Shown here: positions 1 to 8,549 of the stretch, one piece after another
How positions within the stretch are numbered: position 1 is the stretch's first letter
Layout of the letters: each line of letters begins with the position of its first letter
NCBI GenBank assembly: GCA_025351345.1
Contig: JANXWB010000032.1
Span: 1 to 63,600 of the forward strand
DNA from: Synechococcales cyanobacterium GL140_1_metabat_312
GTDB taxonomy: Bacteria > Cyanobacteriota > Cyanobacteriia > Leptolyngbyales > Leptolyngbyaceae
Length of the DNA: 63,600 nucleotides
Direction of reading: 5' to 3'
Position numbers and translations under genes: made by a program
Notes under the pieces: model-generated
Databases searched by the model: none
What the model was told of the DNA's origin: nothing
Seen by the model: only the letters and a program-made list of their open reading frames with translations

Positions 1-162
1 ATTCCAGCAATTGCCCGTTGGATTGTTGAACGGTCGAATGCCTGGATGGAACGCTGTAATATATTAGTAAAGAACTATGAAAGAACATTGAGAAATGCGA
101 CGACAAAAATGAATCTCTGTTTCGTTAGGTTAATGATAAAGAGGCTTTCAGTCTCTGACTAA
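1..162 (+). mobile_element. IS5-family transposase, C-terminal end (cut by window edge)
   Basis: Frame 1 is open from base 1 to a TAA at 160-162 and encodes about 53 residues. They include RWIVERSNAWMERCNILVKN followed by YERTLRNATTKMNLCFVRLM. This is the typical C-terminus of IS5/ISL2-type DDE transposases: the R-W-x-V-E-R block around the last catalytic Glu, then the NYERT/NA..KLNLCF segment. The start lies outside the window, so completeness is unknown. The insertion-sequence right end probably lies within the next 100 bases, but I could not define the terminal repeat. It is followed by gene remnants, which fits a recombination-prone edge. Confidence 0.85.
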
Positions 163-260
163 AATGTCAAATGGGTTCTATATACCGACTGTCTCAATAT
201 CGTTGGTTGCATGCGAGGGGTACTATCGGCGTGTGAATGGGGTGCTTTTAAACCATAGTT

Positions 261-408
261 CTATTTAGGATAGGCTACCGTCACCCCCGCGTCACCGTCG
301 TACTTTTCAGCAGGTTCAAACTTTGCAATCCGATCGTGCCCCTTTTAAATAAGCATGAACGCCTTCCTTAAGTTTGCCTGTGCCGTGACTAAGACTAATG
401 AGAGTGAC
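261..408 (-). pseudogene. MutS2 C-terminal (Smr domain) remnant
   Basis: On the minus strand from about 408 to the stop at 261-263, the translation contains HGTGKLKEGVHAYLKG. After a one-base shift in a GGGG run (339-342) it continues HDRIAKFEPAEKYDGDAG and VTVAYPK. This matches the Smr nuclease domain that ends MutS2 proteins (HGxGTGxLR..V..YL...P.V..F......GG.GVT). Only the last 45 or so residues are present, with a frameshift and no start, so it is a relic. It directly follows another minus-strand frame that stops at 395, suggesting a deletion joined the two. I am fairly sure of the domain, but the parent gene could be a different Smr protein. Confidence 0.55.
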
Positions 409-781
409 TGTGTTTAGGACGATCGCCTTCTGCCATTAATTTAGCAGTATCGCGATCGGTAAAATATCCCTTTTTCCCATTGGTGAAAACTAGAATCTTT
501 CCGTTTTCTTCCAATCGTTGACGGTCTTGGTCCGCAACACCATCATAAAAATCAGCAACATAAAACTGGGCATCATTCAAACCCTGCCCTGATACTTCAA
601 CCAAGTTTCCAAATAGGAATGCTCCACTGATTTCAATTTCGGTTCCAATAGCAACGTTTCCGGGTTGGTCTGTTGGAGAACCTTCCCAATTTTCAAATCG
701 ATTTGAATGATATTCATTACGATCGCGATAAAGGGCGGTAGTAGATGCATCCGATCGATTTAATCGTCGAAATAACCCTGT
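395..781 (-). pseudogene. Unrecognised reading frame without a good start
   Basis: The minus-strand frame is open from a stop at 782-784 down to a TAG at 395-397, about 128 codons. It has no ATG; the only obvious start is a TTG at 604, giving 69 residues. The residues look protein-like (for example FYVADFYDGVADQDRQRLEE and ILVFTNGKKGYFTDRDTA) and end in a HSHSH tail. I do not recognise the family. It runs into the MutS2 remnant and overlaps the end of the next upstream gene by about 20 bases in another frame. A truncated or fused remnant is the most likely reading; a short real gene starting at TTG 604 is possible. Confidence 0.35.
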
Positions 782-963
782 TCAATTAGCAAATCAATAT
801 CTCCACCTTCGGCAAGGCGATCGCTCACAGAGTCGTAACTGGCTCGTCTCGCTTTCCACTTTGGGTGAACGAGGACTTCGGGGCGATCGTCTTCTACAGG
901 TGGAATTGGCAAACTGCGGGGTTTAGTCTTTTTCGGGGTTGGAATAGATTCTTTGGGTTGCAT
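760..963 (-). CDS. Small hypothetical protein (67 aa)
   Basis: A complete small frame with an ATG at 963 and an AAGGA-type ribosome site about 10 bases upstream. The N-terminus is rich in Pro and Lys (MQPKESIPTPKKTKPRSLPI), followed by a central segment with W and R residues and an acidic end (EQGYFDD). Length and composition resemble small companion proteins on plasmids or in toxin-antitoxin-like pairs, but I recognise no family. It starts 11 bases after the stop of the truncated gene upstream on the same strand (975-1280), so the two probably formed one transcript. Function unknown. Confidence 0.45.
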   Translation of the reverse strand: MQPKESIPTPKKTKPRSLPIPPVEDDRPEVLVHPKWKARRASYDSVSDRLAEGGDIDLLIEQGYFDD

Positions 964-974
964 TGAGATTGTCC

Positions 975-1280
975 TTACGCTTGAAGTGGGCGAAATTCCA
1001 TTCCAAAGCGTTGTTCAATTTGATCGTAACTGGGAAACCGATTTGCATAAATAGTAAGGTGTTCACGATCGGCCACACTCGGACTGAGCAGAGGTTTGAT
1101 TTCAGTTTCTAGCCATTGTTGTTTCGCGATCGCGTGATCCTCTAAAACATCTTCCAAGAGTTGAGCGCTTTTAGCTTTTGCGGTTTCATAGGCGGTTAGG
1201 AATTCGTGGAAGTGAGTGCCTCCGATAACCCGATCGGCGCGATGGTCTTCGACCGACCATAGGTCATCGCGGCTCAGAGT
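975..1280 (-). pseudogene. C-terminal fragment of an unknown protein
   Basis: The minus-strand frame is open from a stop at 1281-1283 to a TAA at 975-977, about 101 codons. There is no convincing start; a TTG at 1157 would give only 60 residues. It reads SVEDHRADRVIGGTHFHEFL, then a helical stretch TAYETAKAKSAQLLEDVLED, and ends FGMEFRPLQA. The coding-like sequence extends right up to the upstream stop, so the 5' part has probably been lost. No family recognised. It lies upstream of, and on the same strand as, the small gene at 760-963. Confidence 0.4.
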
Positions 1281-1450
1281 CTAATACTTCCACTTAATCC
1301 GCAGCAAAGTGAGTCAAAAACGTCATTCAGCTAGATAGTCTTTTACTGATATCTAATCTTATTAAGCTGTTATCACTCTTGCTACATCGTTAGCTCTCCT
1401 AAACTCCCTTCAATCATCTCCTCAATTGATCTTAGCGACCCTAAACTCCT

Positions 1451-1469
1451 AGAAAAATTCTCAATAATG
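1451..1469 (+). promoter_or_regulatory. Candidate iron box (FurA-type) upstream of the receptor gene
   Basis: The 19 bases match 15 of 19 positions of the iron-box sequence I recall from Anabaena flavodoxin promoters, including the uninterrupted core AAATTCTCAATAA. It lies about 350 bases before the TonB receptor start in a 530-base A/T-rich spacer (1284-1815) with no other gene. Position and match suggest Fur control of the siderophore island, but this is one motif in A/T-rich DNA. The distance is long unless transcription starts well upstream. Confidence 0.35.
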
Positions 1470-1815
1470 AATATAAAGCGTGCTGAACCTTCAATACTTA
1501 GCTTTCATAGTACCTCCTATAATTACTCTTATTAAAGAGGTCTACTCCTCTTCAGGTAATGTCTTTAGCGATTGAGTGCAAACCCCTTACCGAAGCCCAG
1601 TCAGGAAAGAAATTTCAGTTAACTCATTGAGATCGAAGATTAAGAGGCATTGCTGTTTTTCTGGCTCCTACTGAATAGGGATTACAAAAAATCAAAATAA
1701 AATAAATCTCATATTGCAAAAGATTTCTGATAAGCTGTCTTCAAGTTAGTGAAATTGAGTTGCAATAGCAATAAATTTGCTAGGTCATAGAACTGGTGTA
1801 GGAAGAAAACTCTGT

Positions 1816-4368
1816 ATGAACTTTATTCGGGAAATGTTAGCGGGTAGCGTCTTGTTGGGAGTTGCGATCGCAATTCCCGTAGGGGCTGAGGGGCTTGAAC
1901 TTGGGGCTACGAGTGTGATGGGATCGCATCAAATTAAGCGTGCGATCGCCCAGATTGAAGCTAGGGAAACCGAAAATCTGATCGAGATTCGCAACGTACA
2001 GGTTGAAAAAACCGCAGACGGAGTAACGATCGCACTTGACACCAATGGTGAGGCCATTGCGCTGGCGGCTAAGACCGAAGGTGAGACCACTGTCCTAGAG
2101 ATTCCTAATGCTTTTCTCAGCCTAACAAATGGCAGTTTTATCTTAGATAATCCTGCCACCGGAATTGCACGAATCGAAGTATTGAACTTGTCCAGTAATC
2201 GTGTCCGTGTGACTATGACTGGTGTTAAAGCACCTCCCGTAACCAATGTCAGCACGACTCAATCAGCAGTAACGATCGGCGTAACGATCGCTACTATGGC
2301 GGATGTTCCCGATAATAACGATGAGGAGATCGTCGTGACGGGAAAGCGTAGCAACAACAAAGAACCATACTTTGTGCCCAGTGGTAGCACAGCAACCGGA
2401 ATCGACACCCCCATTCTCGAAACTCCAGCCTCGCTCCAGGTTATCCCCCGAACCATCCTTAACGACCAGCAGGCGATCAATCTCGGCGATGCTTTGCGTA
2501 ATACCAGCGGTGCATCTGTTAGTTCTACCGAGGGGCGAGGGTTCCAAATTAATTTGCGAGGATTCGACGGTGCTCCTGTATTTCGCGATGGTTTTCGTTT
2601 TTATAGTCCCAATGGTAATGGCGATGGGGCGGCTCAGGGATTTCCTGAAATTGCCAACATCGAAAAGATTGAAATCCTGCGTGGTCCAACGTCGATTTTG
2701 TTCGGGCAAATTCAACCCGGTGGTGCAGTTAATATCATTTCCAAACAACCCCTAGCGAAACCATTTTATTCTGTAGCGCTACAGGCCGGAAGTGATGGAT
2801 TAATCCGTCCTCAAGTGGATTTGAGTGGTCCGCTGTCGAGTAAGGGGAATGTGCTTTATCGTCTGAATGCGGTATATCAACATAAAGACGATTTCCGTAA
2901 TTATAATCAAGCCTCAGAGAGCTTTTTTATCGCACCAACAATCGCGTGGCAAATTAATGATCGGACCGACCTCGTTCTACGTGCTGAATACCTTAAAGGC
3001 AAACGCGCCCTAGATCCAGGACTCGTTGCGTTTGGAAAGGGTATTGCAGCTATTCCTCGCGATCGTATTTTGGGTGAACCAGACGATCGGGTCGAAAGTG
3101 ATTTTCTTAGTTTAGGTTATGATCTTAAGCACAAATTTAACGATCGTTGGTCAATCCGCAATTCCTTTCGATATCTACAAAGTAAAGATGATATTAGTGC
3201 AACTTTAAGCTTTCCATTTATTGGCGGACTGAACGAAAGAACGGGCATACTCAATCGTGTTTTTGCTGAGCAAACTATCAGTAATAAAACATTAGCGATG
3301 CAGACCAATGTTACGGGTAAATTTAGCACTGGTTCGATCGAGCATACTCTGCTCACCGGGGTTGATCTTGCCTCATACAATCTTGCATCTGATTCATTTA
3401 CTAGCTTTGCGTTACGTACTCCGATCAATATTTTTAACCCGAAGTATAACCTCATTGCTCGTCCAGCTCGCCTTAGTAATCCCACCAGTGCCCAACGCAT
3501 TCAAACGGATACTGTCACACTTTATTTACAAGATCGCATTAAATTGCTAGAGAGCCTAACTCTTCTAGCCGGACTGAATTACGAAGCTGTCAACCAAACG
3601 ACTAAAGCGACTCAGAACGGAACAACGACAGAAAGAACACTTAATAACAATGCTGTCACTCCACGTATTGGTTTGGTGTATCAGCCCGTCAAAAATCTGG
3701 CATTTTACGCAAACTATTCACGATCGTTTTATCCCAGTGCTGCAATTACGATTGGCGGTAATCCACTAAAGCCAGAAGAGGGCGAAGGCTTTGAAGTTGG
3801 TGTAAAATCTGAACTCTTTAATCGTCGTTTGCTGACAACATTGTCTTACTTCAACTTGACTAAAGCAAATGTTGCCACGGCTGACTTAAATGATCCACGT
3901 TTTTCAGTTGCAACTGGTAAACAAAACAGTCAAGGAATTGAATTAAATGCTATTGGGGAGATAACACCTGACTGGAATATCACCCTTTCCTATGCCTACA
4001 TTGATGCGAAAGTTACAGAAGACAATCTGATTAAAGTCGGTAATCTTCTCGCAGGTGTTCCTAAACACAGTGCTAGCCTCTGGAGTACCTACAAAATTCA
4101 ATCTGGCAATCTTAATGGTTTAGGTCTAGGGGTCGGATTGAATTGGTTTGGTCAACGTCAAGGTGACTTGCAGAATAGCTTTCAATTAGATAGTTACTTA
4201 TTGACTAATGCGGCAATTTTTTATGAACGTAATAATTGGGAATATCGTCTGAATTTCAACAATATCTTTAATGTGGATTACATCCAAGGTACGCCGCGTA
4301 CTCGTACCCGAGGGATTGAACCAGGGAAGCCTTTTTCTGTTACTGGCCTAATTCTCTACAAATTTTGA
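1816..4368 (+). CDS. TonB-dependent siderophore receptor with N-terminal AMIN domain
   Basis: Outer-membrane channel that would import a ferric siderophore using TonB energy. I chose ATG 1816 over an upstream in-frame TTG (1777) because a GGAAG site precedes it and the product then begins with a signal peptide (MNFIREMLAGSVLLGVAIAI, Ala-rich cleavage region near residue 24). AMIN domain at about 55-145, TonB-box-like EEIVVTG at about 170-176, plug at about 200-310 (PASLQVIPRTILNDQQ; ILRGPTSILFGQIQPGGAVN), then a 22-strand-type barrel ending in phenylalanine (LILYKF). The 850-residue length and AMIN-plug-barrel order are usual for cyanobacterial receptors. It opens the catechol siderophore cluster, so the ligand is probably the cluster's own product. 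Specificity cannot be read from sequence. Confidence 0.93.
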   Translation: MNFIREMLAGSVLLGVAIAIPVGAEGLELGATSVMGSHQIKRAIAQIEARETENLIEIRNVQVEKTADGVTIALDTNGEAIALAAKTEGETTVLEIPNAFLSLTNGSFILDNPATGIARIEVLNLSSNRVRVTMTGVKAPPVTNVSTTQSAVTIGVTIATMADVPDNNDEEIVVTGKRSNNKEPYFVPSGSTATGIDTPILETPASLQVIPRTILNDQQAINLGDALRNTSGASVSSTEGRGFQINLRGFDGAPVFRDGFRFYSPNGNGDGAAQGFPEIANIEKIEILRGPTSILFGQIQPGGAVNIISKQPLAKPFYSVALQAGSDGLIRPQVDLSGPLSSKGNVLYRLNAVYQHKDDFRNYNQASESFFIAPTIAWQINDRTDLVLRAEYLKGKRALDPGLVAFGKGIAAIPRDRILGEPDDRVESDFLSLGYDLKHKFNDRWSIRNSFRYLQSKDDISATLSFPFIGGLNERTGILNRVFAEQTISNKTLAMQTNVTGKFSTGSIEHTLLTGVDLASYNLASDSFTSFALRTPINIFNPKYNLIARPARLSNPTSAQRIQTDTVTLYLQDRIKLLESLTLLAGLNYEAVNQTTKATQNGTTTERTLNNNAVTPRIGLVYQPVKNLAFYANYSRSFYPSAAITIGGNPLKPEEGEGFEVGVKSELFNRRLLTTLSYFNLTKANVATADLNDPRFSVATGKQNSQGIELNAIGEITPDWNITLSYAYIDAKVTEDNLIKVGNLLAGVPKHSASLWSTYKIQSGNLNGLGLGVGLNWFGQRQGDLQNSFQLDSYLLTNAAIFYERNNWEYRLNFNNIFNVDYIQGTPRTRTRGIEPGKPFSVTGLILYKF

Positions 4369-4457
4369 GTCGGGTTTAATTTCAAGTTCCACACCTAAAG
4401 CTTGAAGCTTGAAAATTTTAAATCATCGTCATTGTTGTCATACCTGAGTTTTTCATT

Positions 4458-5726
4458 ATGCGTGATTCCCAATTCACTGCGTTCCCTTCTTCCGCCTTTA
4501 AATTCCTTTTATTGACGAGTCTTTATACTTCGCAATTTATCCCCTCGGCGTTTTTCTTCCAAGCATTGCCGATTATTCTTCGTCAGCGTGGCGAATCACT
4601 GGAAACGATCGGCTTGCTGGGACTGCTGACTTTGCCTTGGATGCTGAAATTCCTTTGGGCACCGTTGATCGATCGCTATGGCTGGCAACGCTGGGGGCAT
4701 TACAAATCCTGGATTATTCTCCTGCAAAGCTTAATGGTGCTGACACTGATTGTTTGCGGGACACTCCCAGCACTAGACACGATCGGAGGTAGCCCGTTGC
4801 TCCTTCAAGGCGTTTTCCTAGTCGTTCTGCTGGCCGCAACCCAAGACATTGCTACCGATGCTCTCGCCGTGAATCTTCTAACACCGGAGGAACGAGGCTG
4901 GGGCAATGGAATTCAGAGTGCTGGTCGTGCGATCGGCGGCATTTTGGGCGGTGGTATTATGCTGCTGCTGTTAAATCGCCTGGGTTGGCAAACGAGCGTC
5001 TGGATGCTGGCGGGATTTACGCTGCTGGCTCTATTGCCGCTGTTCCCCTACCGAGAAATGAATTCTAATGTGATCTACAGTGCTGGCGATCGTCCACGTT
5101 CGAGTTATCTGAAAACCCTAACGGCCTTTCTCTATCGCCCCCAGGCAATCCCATGGCTTGGTTTCATCCTCTTGTACGTGACTGGTAGCAGCATGGCAGC
5201 CACGATGTTCCGTCCACTGTTGGTGGACTTAGGGCTGTCGATGGCCAATATCGGTTGGATGACGGGAATTGTGGGATCGTTGGCCGCAATTATTGGCTCA
5301 TTTCTGGCTGGTGCGCTGATTAGACCCTTAGGACGACGACGATCGCTAGTAGTGTTTGGTGTCCTTCAGGCGATCGCTGTTTTAGCCCTAGCATTACCGA
5401 CACTGGGTTATCGTGACCCGCTGCTGCTGTACGTGGTCAGTACTGGGGAAGTGTTCGCCCGCAGCCTTGCCAATACCGCATTATTCACGGTGATGATGGA
5501 CAAATGCGACCCAAAAATAGCGGGAAGCGACTACACCTTGCAGTCATCGGTGTTCATTGTTGGCCACCAGGTGGGCATTCCAGCCGTGAGTGGTTTTATT
5601 GCGGCCAAGCTAGGTTATTTCGGAGTGTTTGCGATCGGATTCGTGATCTGTTGCATCAGTGTTGCACTAATACCGAAAGTGGTGAAACGTTCGCAAGCAA
5701 GACTAAGCACTAACCCGGAAATCTAG
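4458..5726 (+). CDS. RhtX/FptX-family MFS siderophore transporter
   Basis: A 422-residue polytopic inner-membrane protein with about 12 hydrophobic segments. The early motif LPWMLKFLWAPLIDRYG and the later TQDIATDALAVNLL and GRRRSLVVFG segments are typical of the AmpG/RhtX/FptX branch of the major facilitator superfamily. RhtX and FptX carry ferric rhizobactin and ferric pyochelin across the inner membrane as single polypeptides. It sits 89 bases after the TonB receptor on the same strand and ahead of the biosynthesis genes, which supports siderophore uptake rather than muropeptide import. Export of the siderophore is a less likely alternative. Start ATG 4458. Confidence 0.8.
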   Translation: MRDSQFTAFPSSAFKFLLLTSLYTSQFIPSAFFFQALPIILRQRGESLETIGLLGLLTLPWMLKFLWAPLIDRYGWQRWGHYKSWIILLQSLMVLTLIVCGTLPALDTIGGSPLLLQGVFLVVLLAATQDIATDALAVNLLTPEERGWGNGIQSAGRAIGGILGGGIMLLLLNRLGWQTSVWMLAGFTLLALLPLFPYREMNSNVIYSAGDRPRSSYLKTLTAFLYRPQAIPWLGFILLYVTGSSMAATMFRPLLVDLGLSMANIGWMTGIVGSLAAIIGSFLAGALIRPLGRRRSLVVFGVLQAIAVLALALPTLGYRDPLLLYVVSTGEVFARSLANTALFTVMMDKCDPKIAGSDYTLQSSVFIVGHQVGIPAVSGFIAAKLGYFGVFAIGFVICCISVALIPKVVKRSQARLSTNPEI

Positions 5727-5848
5727 CCATGTGACAGGTGATGCCTTATAGCTGCAAACCCGCTCCTCCAATTGGTCTTAGCTTCTCCCTTTTGATGTTG
5801 TGTATCAGTCTAATTGTTTAAAATCAACCCTCACAAATACCTCAAATT

Positions 5849-6208
5849 ATGGATACCCAATCAATTCAATCCAAATCAACCCCTTCGGCCCGCCAACGTG
5901 ACGGCGCACCACTTAATGACAAACTGCTTGCCTCCCTTGCCGTACATCTCAATGATGATCATCGCAACGATTTACTTGCCTGTGCCAAAGCCTCAACCGA
6001 CTGTCACTGGGCAAACAATGCAGAGATTAAGCGTTTAGATGCGACTGGAGTTGATCTAGAAGTGAGCAACGAGTCACGGGTGGAATCGGTACGGGTGAAC
6101 TTTCCCGAAACAGCGAGAGGGGTGCTGGCATTTAAGTCGATCTTAGGTGGACTAATTCGTAATAGTCGCGCTCAACTCGGATGGGAACCAGCGATCGAGG
6201 AGGATTAA
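5849..6208 (+). CDS. DUF2470 domain protein (HugZ C-terminal-like)
   Basis: A 119-residue soluble protein. After a polar N-terminal tail of about 30 residues comes HLNDDHRNDLLACAKAST, then an Asp-rich middle (RLDATGVDLEVSNESRVESV) and VRVNFPETARGVLAFKSILG. This is the DUF2470 pattern found alone or at the C-terminus of HugZ-type haem-utilisation proteins. Its place between the siderophore transporter and the dihydroxybenzoate genes suggests a role in handling iron, perhaps reducing or releasing iron from the imported complex, but no such activity can be shown from sequence. Start ATG 5849; spacing to entA is about 120 bases. Confidence 0.7.
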   Translation: MDTQSIQSKSTPSARQRDGAPLNDKLLASLAVHLNDDHRNDLLACAKASTDCHWANNAEIKRLDATGVDLEVSNESRVESVRVNFPETARGVLAFKSILGGLIRNSRAQLGWEPAIEED

Positions 6209-6330
6209 GTTCGTAGCCACAACACCGATTTTAAGTTGACACTCATGATCATAAATGAATCTAAGTTACATCATTCTTACCGAGCTAAAAGCAAGAAACT
6301 GTTTTTTATTAGGAATTTTTCTAACCTGTT

Positions 6331-7119
6331 ATGAAACCTATTGACTTCGCCAGTAAGCTCTTTGCTGTGACGGGAGCCGCTCAAGGCATTGGTGCTGCAA
6401 TCACCCAAGCACTACTTGATCGGGATGCGATCGTTGCTGCACTCGACATTTGCGCTGATACATTGCAGGCATTCCGCGATCGTATTGCCTCACCCCGGCT
6501 CCATACCTATTGCCTTGATATTGCTAACTATTCTCAAGTTGAATCGACGATTGGACGTATTGAAAGCAGCCTCGGTCCGATCGTCGGTTGGATCAATGTC
6601 GCAGGCATTCTGACCCCGAAATCCATCCTAGAGACAACGCCCGATGACTGGGAACGCACCTTTGCTGTGAATACCACGGGTGTATTTAATGCTTGTCAGT
6701 GTGTAGCTCGAGTGATGGTTCCCCGATGCAGTGGGGCGATCGTAACTGTCAGCTCAAATGCCGCTAGTGTTCCCCGACAAAATATGGCAGCCTACGCAGC
6801 CTCAAAAGCAGCAGCCACTCAATTCACTCGCTGCCTGGGTCTCGAACTTGCAGAGTTTGGCATTCGTTGCAATATTGTCTCGCCCGGTTCGACTGATACG
6901 CCGATGCAGCGATCGCTTTGGTCAGATGCCACCGCCACCGACGTTCCTGATGCTGTCCTACAAGGTTCATTGTCACATTTTCGGATCGGAATTCCCCTTC
7001 GTAGGATCGCTTCTCCTGAAGATGTGGCAGACGCGGTGCTGTTTTTGTTGAGTGATCGTGCCCGTCATATTACCCTGCACGATTTGCGTATTGATGGAGG
7101 TGCGACATTGGGGGCGTAA
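6331..7119 (+). CDS. entA: 2,3-dihydro-2,3-dihydroxybenzoate dehydrogenase (EntA/DhbA-like SDR)
   Basis: Oxidises 2,3-dihydro-2,3-dihydroxybenzoate to 2,3-dihydroxybenzoate with NAD+, the last step of catechol formation. A 262-residue short-chain dehydrogenase: N-terminal cofactor motif TGAAQGIGAAI (about residues 14-24), NVAGI near 90, catalytic Ser in VTVSSNAAS and YAASKAA (Tyr-x-x-x-Lys) near 155-160, and the C-terminus HDLRIDGGATLGA. That ending is almost the same as in EntA and DhbA, which sets this protein apart from general SDRs. First of four genes in the order A-C-E-B on the plus strand. Start ATG 6331. Confidence 0.88.
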   Translation: MKPIDFASKLFAVTGAAQGIGAAITQALLDRDAIVAALDICADTLQAFRDRIASPRLHTYCLDIANYSQVESTIGRIESSLGPIVGWINVAGILTPKSILETTPDDWERTFAVNTTGVFNACQCVARVMVPRCSGAIVTVSSNAASVPRQNMAAYAASKAAATQFTRCLGLELAEFGIRCNIVSPGSTDTPMQRSLWSDATATDVPDAVLQGSLSHFRIGIPLRRIASPEDVADAVLFLLSDRARHITLHDLRIDGGATLGA

Positions 7120-7292
7120 AACAACGCTGGAAGGCGATAACGACGATTTCATACTCAAAGTGCAGTCAGATGTTAGGCGAGTTGTTACAGCAACAGCTTG
7201 GTCCAGATTTGACCTTGGCAGGCATTTGAGTATTTCGTTCCAATCACGTATCTATTTTACATTTCTACCGTTTTTATTGAGAGGCATTTTGT

Positions 7293-8549
7293 ATGAAAAC
7301 TCAGCTTCCCCCGATGTATTCCGAGCGCTGGACGAGTGCTAGTGAACTCGCGATCGCCTGTAACAATAATACATCCTTTTTCTTTGCGACCCCGACTCAG
7401 ACGATGTTTGCGGAAGGAGTGCGATCGCGCCTGCCCCAATCTTCTAGGATGACTAATACCAGCAATCTGCCCCAACAAGCACGGGAGTTTTTGCAACAGC
7501 AGATGCAAAACTATTGGTGTCCAACGCTATTAGTCGGGGCGATTCCCTTTGACGATAGTGCAGCAGTTAATTTATTTGTCCCCGATCGTTTGCATCGCGC
7601 CCAACCCCTCACCAATCCGGCAGCAGTCAGTGGTCTTGGAGTCGCTCGCCCTTCCCAATCGATCGCGATTCCCGATCCGACTACGTATCAAGAGAATGTC
7701 GCCCAAGGCTTAGCACTGATTGATCAATCCGAGTTGCTCAAAGTGGTGCTATCGCGATCGTTAGAGCTTTCCTTTTCTGACGATATTGATTTCGGCCAGC
7801 TTATTGGCAACCTCGCTAACAGCAACCGTCACGGCTACACGTATCTAATCGATTTAGTAGATGCGATCGATTCACCCCCATCGCAGCTTTCCCAAGCCTC
7901 ATCGGTTCCCCCCCACAAACTGATCGGCGCAAGTCCTGAACTGCTTGTCCGACGGCGAGGACTCAAGGTCGAAGCGAATCCCTTGGCTGGTTCGGTGGCG
8001 TTGAGTGGCGATCCGGATCGTGATTCTCAGCAAGCCTACGCCCTGTTGAATTCTAAGAAAGATCGGTATGAACATGCAGTCGTCGTCGAAGCGGTGGCCA
8101 ATGCTCTACGTCCGTTTTGTGACTACCTCAATGTGCCGTCGATTCCATCGATCATCGAAACCGATACGATGATGCACCTTTCGACCCAGATCAAGGGAAA
8201 TCTACACGATCCTGAAATCTGTGCTCTATCAGTAGCGCTAGCCTTACACCCAACCCCGGCGGTCTGTGGTGCACCACCCGAGCAAGCCTATGATGCGATT
8301 AAAACCATTGAGTCGTTTTCCCGCCGCTACTTTACTGGCATGGTGGGCTGGATGGATGATCATGGAGATGGCGAGTGGGCGGTGACGATCCGGTGTGGTG
8401 AGGCGCGGGGACGTTGTTTGCGTCTGTATGCTGGAGCTGGAGTCGTGGCTGGGTCAAGTCCTGCCAAGGAACTCGCCGAAACCTCTGCTAAGTTGCGCAC
8501 GATGTTAAAAGCGTTAGGGTTAAACGATCTGCTGGAGGTCTCTATATGA
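7293..8549 (+). CDS. entC: Isochorismate synthase of siderophore pathway (EntC/DhbC-like)
   Basis: Converts chorismate to isochorismate, the entry to dihydroxybenzoate. The 418-residue product has the C-terminal chorismate-binding fold: [46 protein letters not shown], then the [18 protein letters not shown] and [17 protein letters not shown] blocks with Mg-binding glutamates. The short N-terminal region and position between entA and entE separate it from the menaquinone/phylloquinone-type enzyme at 45817. Start ATG 7293 follows a GAGAGG ribosome site. Its last four bases (ATGA) overlap the start of entE, indicating translational coupling. Confidence 0.9.
   Translation: MKTQLPPMYSERWTSASELAIACNNNTSFFFATPTQTMFAEGVRSRLPQSSRMTNTSNLPQQAREFLQQQMQNYWCPTLLVGAIPFDDSAAVNLFVPDRLHRAQPLTNPAAVSGLGVARPSQSIAIPDPTTYQENVAQGLALIDQSELLKVVLSRSLELSFSDDIDFGQLIGNLANSNRHGYTYLIDLVDAIDSPPSQLSQASSVPPHKLIGASPELLVRRRGLKVEANPLAGSVALSGDPDRDSQQAYALLNSKKDRYEHAVVVEAVANALRPFCDYLNVPSIPSIIETDTMMHLSTQIKGNLHDPEICALSVALALHPTPAVCGAPPEQAYDAIKTIESFSRRYFTGMVGWMDDHGDGEWAVTIRCGEARGRCLRLYAGAGVVAGSSPAKELAETSAKLRTMLKALGLNDLLEVSI

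Noticed and set aside
2263-2748. 161-codon minus-strand frame under the TonB receptor
   Set aside because: Antisense to the plug domain of a clear receptor gene, no ribosome site, no family features.
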